Origin: Trifolium pratense
Lineage: Eukaryota > Streptophyta > Magnoliopsida > Fabales > Fabaceae
Assembly: GCF_020283565.1 (NCBI RefSeq)
Contig: NC_060065.1
Coordinates: forward strand, 53,902,703 to 53,966,702
Reading direction: 5' to 3'
DNA length: 64,000 nucleotides
The position numbers and the translations under genes are program-made. Shown here piece by piece: positions 58,507 to 64,000 of the stretch. Below the pieces are notes generated by a model, which ran no database searches, was not told where the DNA came from, and was given only the letters and a program-made list of their open reading frames with translations. Position 1 is the stretch's first letter, and every line of letters begins with the position of its first letter.

Positions 58507-59094
58507 ATAATTGTCCCAACTACAATGATACAATAGAATGTTAATGTTTATATTTTGCATCCTGATATCCTCTACTTTGACTTCTAAAATCTAAAATCAG
58601 AAAAACAGATTTTAGATTCTAGAATTCGAATGCAAGGGTAGGTTGGAATTTTAGGTGGGGGGAGGGGGGGGAGAGGTGGGAAAAAAAATCACAATTTGAG
58701 TACACAAGCTCATATGGGAATACTAGCACATAGTAGTCGGTTAGCACTTCAATAATTGACCCAATTATCCAGCAAAGCCATCAAATTAAGAAGCTCATTC
58801 AGTAGACATTAGATAATAAAACTAATCAACAGTCAACTCCTAATTCCTTTTTCTTGTAATTCATTTGTGATAATGTAAATGTAGCATAACAAAAAATTAA
58901 ATGAAAAGAACAAGAAATTAAATTGTATGGCAATTAGTTGCACCACATATTGGTTAGCTAGCTTATAGTTCCCTCATTTCCCTTTCCCCTCATAATAGAG
59001 AACACTCTAAACTCATCTTAGAGAGCATATTCAGTTAATAGTTAACAGAGACATTACAATATAAGTCAGAGTCAAACTTCAAACCCAAAACACT

Positions 59095-60433
59095 TTAATT
59101 AGTCAAATCATTCCACATTGTAAAAACACTAGCTGCACCAACATTTGAAGCATCGGCCGCTGACCAACCTCCATAACCTCCGGAAGCCATGTCATAATCA
59201 ACCTTAACAAACCCAACCTCCTCCCCTCCACTTCCACCTACGTTAATAATATTATTATTCCCAACATACCCTCCTCCACCACCATTATTCTCCATGACAC
59301 CCATATTCATCAAACCCTGCTGATTCTGAATATTGTAATTCCCATTATAATTATAAAATCCTCCACTTTGCTGTTGTTGATGCAACTGAAGCTGAGTTTG
59401 AATATAACTCTGCTGATTAAACGACGACGGATCTTGAATACTACTCTCATATAAAGGTTCAAATTGCATTAAAGGGTAACCTTGTAATTGCATCCTACTT
59501 GAACTTGAAGATCCTTCTCCTCCAATTCCTCCATATTGAAAAGTAGTACTAGAGCCTAATGCTATCATCTCTTGTTCTCTTTTTCTAGAACATTCTAGAG
59601 CTTGAGCTTCTTTTAACCGTTTTGCAGCACCTCCTCCTATTGGAAGAGTATTACTTTCAAGAATCGCTTTCACGTCGTAACGATTCATGTCGAAGTTTGT
59701 TACTGCGTTTAATCCTCTAAACTTTATTGCAGCTATGTCATAAGCTTCTGCAGCCTCTTCTTCAGTACCTATAAATTATAATTATAATTATTATTTCAAA
59801 TTTTATTTGTTTGTGCATGCATGGAGGTTAAATAAGCATATTATTAATTTGCTTACCAAAAGTTCCTAAGTAAAGATCCTTATTTCCTGCTACTCTGCCA
59901 ATTCTTGCTTGCCATCTTCCATGTTGGTGATGCCTAAAATCATGATAAATATATACTAAGAAATTAATAAAGAAAATTAAGAATTTAGTTTATAATAAAC
60001 TAAAGCTTAATTTGATTAATTAGTAGTTGTATTTGATTTGGTACCTTGTGACTCCACGATACATTGATGCACCCCTTGAAAATCCACTGCTCTTTCTGCA
60101 ATTTATCAAGAGATATTGATTAGATTAAACAACTTTATTTTTTTATTTTTATCAAAATAATAATATAATAAATAAAAATGGTTACCTTCTTATGGCGGCA
60201 ACAAATTCTTGTCTAGTCATGTGCTTCATATCTTCAACTTCCTTCTCATAGTTACTTATCTGAAAGACAATTAATTAATTAATTGAACCTGAATCAGGCA
60301 ATATTAATGGCCTAATAATTAAGTAATTAACTGGATGAACTTACTGGAAAATTTGTAGTGGTGGATGTCCCCCAATACTTTAGTGCAGCTAAATCATAAG
60401 CCCTTGCAGCTTTCTCTTCTTTATCATATCCAC
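59095..60433 (-). CDS. AINTEGUMENTA-like AP2 transcription factor, 3' exons only
   Basis: Five exons on the minus strand: 60433-60345, 60259-60186, 60095-60045, 59933-59857 and 59768-59095 (stop), in frame throughout. They encode the end of the first AP2 domain ([20 protein letters not shown]), the linker ([19 protein letters not shown]), a complete second AP2 domain ([19 protein letters not shown] to GLNAVTNF), and a Gln/Asn/Gly-rich tail ending [10 protein letters not shown]. The tail wording, including [14 protein letters not shown], is nearest to the AIL5/PLT5 group. Such factors keep meristem and embryo cells dividing. The first exon used here begins with the last two bases of a split Gly codon, and the tiny 9-nt exon and the 5' exons with the start of the first AP2 domain were not found up to the right edge. 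The gene therefore either continues beyond 64000 or is broken. Confidence 0.9.
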
Positions 60434-61189
60434 CTACCATAATATAATTTATTAAGTTAATATAATTTGTAGTGGCGGAAAATGGCACTTAGTGAGGGAT
60501 AATTTCTGCCAATAAATCCAGTTTTTCTTGTAGTGAATTTTCAACATTCTTCAAATTCATAATTTATCTAAGATTTAACCACTTAGACTTAAAATCCAAC
60601 CATGAGGCCCGAATCTAGGATGTCAAAATTTAAAGAACATGTTAACCATCATATGCATATCTAGTACTTAATTTGCAAGCTCTAATTAAGATTTCTGACC
60701 AAGTGCATCTTCATCTATATATGTCCAATGAAATGATTACAGAACATGGCACGAAACTCGTATTTTATGGAATGTCTAAGCTTGGTTTATTAAGCTATTG
60801 CTCAATAATTTAAGGAATGTTCAAGTATAGTAGTAGATGTAGTGGGACAAGGCTTCAACCTAGGCTTGGATCCCGTAACATACCGCAATTGCAGCACAAA
60901 TCCACTAAATGAAAAATGTGTCTTATATATGCACATAATATATGGGTTTTTTTTGGTACAATTATATATGTTTTTAATTGTTTAAAATAGCTGTTTTTTC
61001 TAATAGAAAATCACCTTCATTAATTTTTTTTTAACTCACTACCAGTTTGTCTGCAGAGAAGCCAGTGAATCAATATTTATAGAAACTAGCTATACAACAA
61101 AAGTTAAATCTGCTAGATACTATTCATTATTAAATCATCGCACGCTTTGGACCTAACCCAGCCAAAATAGTAAGTCATTTTTATTTTTA

Positions 61190-61330
61190 TTTATATAAGC
61201 AAAAAGATTTTATTAATAGAAGTACAAAGGGTACTCCAACCCATATACAATGGAAGCGGTCCAAGCCCAGCATCATTGCAGGAATAACTACTCACCTTCT
61301 ATGAAGGGTTCCGGTGTTTCGCTAAATTAT
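61190..61330 (-). mobile_element. L1-type LINE 3' end
   Basis: On the minus strand it reads ATGGGTTGGAGTACCCTTTG, then TACTTCTATTAATAAAATC, then TTTTTGCTTATATAAATAAA. This order of a GTACCC...TTTGTA word, TTAATAAAAT and TTTGCTTAT plus an A-rich end is typical of plant L1 LINE tails. It is 5'-truncated. Confidence 0.7.
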
Positions 61331-61604
61331 TTGCTCAAAAACCGTACATAAAAAAAACAAAACCAATCAAACAAAAACAACAAATTAACACCGATTCATA
61401 AAATAAAGGTATATATTTAGATGGAACACTTATTAATTCATGTTTATATCCAAGACACCTCCGCTTGTGCCTATAACGATTGAACATCTAGAGCGTGATC
61501 CAAGTAGTTCAAATGGTCTATTTTATTTTGAACATACTTTAATATTATCTTAAATGTTATGTTTTACGAAACCAATCATGAAATGAGAACTAAATTTATA
61601 TTTT

Positions 61605-61727
61605 ACTCTTTCTATTCTAAAATATAAGCAAAAACAAATCAATAAAAATTAATGTATTTAATCTAAATTTTATATAAAATACATTAATTGTTGACACATT
61701 TTTATTTATAATTTAAGTAGTACCTCA
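61605..61727. mobile_element. Degenerate Stowaway-like element
   Basis: The left end TACTCTTTCTATTCTAAAAT is followed by ATAAGCAAAAAC, a common legume Stowaway beginning with substitutions. A weaker inverted counterpart lies near TTTATTTATAATTTAAGTAG. A similar worn element is at about 27797-27940. Confidence 0.45.
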
Positions 61728-63006
61728 TACAATATCAATAATAGAAATAAGTGAGTGGCATTGTCAGTATAAACACTAAACAATTAGAAATAACCTGACA
61801 TTGTTGATAATGCACGTTTCCCGCCAAATTCTTTGACATAAACAAAAATCTAATTTGACCAAATTGCACCACAATAAGGGAGCAAACCCCCACTTCTCTC
61901 GCTTAATTTGATTCCAACTTTTAACTTATCTACCTCTTCAAAATTACTACTAGACAAATATTGATAATAGAACTATTTTTAGTTTATTATTATTACTACT
62001 ATAGATATTAAACTCATTTGTTCATACCTAAGAATGGAGGAAAGGAAAATATAGAAATTAAAATGAATGAAACAAAAAGTGGAGGAAAACGGATAAGAAG
62101 AATGCTAACACGTGTCTCTAATAGTGTCGTCAAATTTGTAATTTCTTATTTGGAAAGCATGTGCCTCTTATTTGCGGCCGATTCGTACTTTCTTATTTGG
62201 AAAGCATGTGTTCCTTCGTGATGAAATTTGGAAAACATGGAAGTTAGAGTCTGATTTTTTTGCAACTAGGGTTTTGTATTTTATAATGATCTATGCGCAC
62301 AAATTTAAATCCACAAACCTAATACTAGCTTACCTAAAAAAAAAAAACTAATACTAGCTCACCAGTTTGTTTTTGCGTATGCTAGGCCTCTAGATGCGCA
62401 TTTTTTTAAGCTACAAATTTAGCTTCTACTTTAAGCGTCAAAATGTCTTGTAATCGTGCGGTGGTGGTGGAAATAAGACAAATCAGACATATGATTATGA
62501 TATATTGAAAATTGTTCAAAACACTAAATGATGAACTACACTTTTTAGAAACAATCCTCTTCATACTCACGACTGAAACATGACCTGGGATTAAGAATCT
62601 CTAAAAAAAAATTCTACCACTAATTAGGCTCATATTTTTGTTGATGTGGTATGTTGAATAATGAACTTATAACACATAGAGTAACATGACAATCATTGTT
62701 GTTAAAATCGCGTGTTAACACATAAAATAGTGGCCATGAGCAATACACGTTTTTTGAGAAATATACATTTTTAGGGTACAATGTATCAAAGTTAAAATAA
62801 AATGTAAAAAATACAGTGTAAAGAAATAAAAGGTGTAAAGTGCCTAATAAACACAGGTGGTGTGAAAAGTCATATAACCTGTGAATGTGAAGGCCACCAC
62901 GCTTTGGCAAAGCCCAGATCCTGGGAAGCTTGTGGGCCGCTTGAAATGTGCTGACCCATCTTAGTGGGTACCAAAAGAAAAATTAATTCTATTTCCCTCG
63001 AGTTTA

Positions 63007-63145
63007 TTTTCTCACGCAAATATATGCATAAAACTTTGGTAAACATTTACCAAAAAAAAAATTTAGTGTAAAAATTTACATTAAAAAAAACTTCGGTAAA
63101 CGTTTATCGAAATTTTTTGCACGTTTTTGCGTGAGAAGAGAAAAT
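63007..63145. repeat. Foldback segment with inverted ends
   Basis: TTTTCTCACGCAAA at 63007-63020 is matched in inverted orientation by TTTGCGTGAGAAGAGAAAA at about 63126-63144. Inner paired words GGTAAACATTTACC and CGGTAAACGTTTATCG lie between them. It is likely a small inverted-repeat transposon. Confidence 0.65.
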
Positions 63146-63507
63146 TTCGTACCAAAATTGTACATAGATTTTGTCCAAAAAGTTGTGATTAGTGGGCATA
63201 AAATAAACAAATTATGAGGAAAAAAACCAATGAAAAAATATATGTTACTGTATTCATTTGTTTTGACCGTTTACTTAAAAATCAATTACTTGATGCATGA
63301 ATCTTTAAAAAAAAATAAAAATTACTTGATGCATGAATAGGTTATGATATAGCAAGAGGTGAAGGCCATACGTATGCTATGCCTAGAAAAAGATTCAAGG
63401 GGAAAGTTTTACAAATCACATAATAATATCAAGGGAGGGACAAGAATCCATCTAACACTAATATGATGGTTGGTATGTGCTCATCTGCATTGCTCACATT
63501 AAAAAAA

Positions 63508-64000
63508 CACTACAGGATCTGAAAATATTTTACGGTAAAATTTACATTACCGAAAGATATCTTTCGGTAAGATAATACTACCGAGTAACATCTCTCAATA
63601 GATGGGGTGACAAGGAAGAATTATTACCAACTTAGGAGGGGCGAAGAGTAATAATTCAATAAAATATAGTAGTTTTTAAGAAATATATTTTTAAACAATC
63701 TTGGGCCTGCCCATTTACACAATCCTATACCCTGACTATGAAAATTGCTCTTTATGACCCCATATTGCTCCTAAACCCTCCAAAAATATCGCTAAATTTG
63801 GTCCCAGTTTGCTTCGGATTAATTGTACAATCCAAAATTACTGTATATTTTGGAATATAAATTCCGAACTCGCTAAGTTTCGGATACTACATTCCAAAAT
63901 GCATGCATATAGATAGATATAGTGCAAACCAGAATAGTAGTGTTCAATTACGTTTTTTGAAGTTCAAACTCAAAGTTGGGGTTGTTAAGTTTATTCCCCA
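63508..64000. mobile_element. CACTA-like transposon terminus running to the right edge
   Basis: The string CACTACAGG at 63508 begins a stretch with repeated inverted words: TTTACGGTAAA, then the perfect 24-bp palindrome at 63547-63570 (half-site TTACCGAAAGAT), then ACTACCGAG. A CACTA start with subterminal short repeats is the mark of En/Spm-type elements. The other end is not in view, so the length is unknown. Confidence 0.5.

Larger units (their letters stand above)
56772..59094. other. Region between the PRELI-like gene and the AP2 gene
   Basis: Contains the PRELI-like promoter and leader at the left, the repeat 56917-57040, the hAT-type element 57585-58506 with a nested Stowaway, and the AP2 gene's 3'UTR at the right. 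A G-rich stretch (GGGGGGAGGGGGGGAG type) lies at about 58658-58680. No gene was recognised. Confidence 0.6.
60434..64000. other. Presumed long intron or 5' flank of the AP2 gene
   Basis: No exon of the expected upstream AP2 sequence is visible on the minus strand. The stretch contains a LINE tail at about 61190-61330, a worn Stowaway-like element at about 61605-61727, the foldback segment 63007-63145 and a CACTA-like end from 63508. A near-repeat of TTTCTTATTTGGAAAGCATG occurs around 62143-62209. No gene was recognised. Confidence 0.5.

Overview
This is plant nuclear DNA: AT-rich, with split genes, GT-AG introns, long intergenic stretches and many small transposable elements. The protein families and the repeat types (several short SINE-like families, Stowaway-type and hAT-type MITEs, a legume-style TRIM) suggest a legume of the Medicago/pea/clover group. 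That assignment is inference; nothing in the window proves the species.

Ten protein genes can be read. From left to right: the 3' half of a xanthine dehydrogenase gene (+, runs off the left edge); a mitochondrial ADP/ATP carrier (-); a trihelix transcription factor (-, single coding exon); OEP80, a chloroplast outer-envelope Omp85 protein (+, 16 coding exons); a WIP-type C2H2 zinc-finger protein (+, 2 exons); a ZTP29-like ZIP zinc transporter (-, 12 coding exons, rebuilt in full); a short arabinogalactan peptide (-); an A20/AN1 stress-associated protein (+); a PRELI/MSF1 lipid-transfer protein (-); and the 3' part of an AINTEGUMENTA-like AP2 factor (-, its 5' exons are not found before the right edge). 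The genes are functionally unrelated, as is usual for a plant chromosome segment. Every reconstructed exon joins in frame to its neighbours, and I saw no frameshift in any of the ten.

The space between and inside the genes is dominated by small mobile elements, many with intact insertion signatures. Three hAT-type elements have exact 8-bp target duplications (7083-7579, 54659-54982, 57585-58506), and the last carries a nested Stowaway. A TRIM retroelement with a tRNA-iMet primer-binding site lies in the last ZTP29 intron. SINE-like insertions with target duplications of 13-15 bp occur at 21.4, 37.4, 39.8 and 50.5 kb. A CACTA-like terminus lies near the right edge.

The most striking structure is a near-perfect inverted repeat of about 1.5 kb (arms about 700 bp, 23309-24830) inside an OEP80 intron. 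Each arm carries LTR-like start and TATA motifs. The left border is scarred by a 13-bp copy of the preceding exon and a 16-bp direct repeat, which suggests formation by template switching. If the OEP80 pre-mRNA is transcribed through it, it would form a very long double-stranded RNA hairpin.
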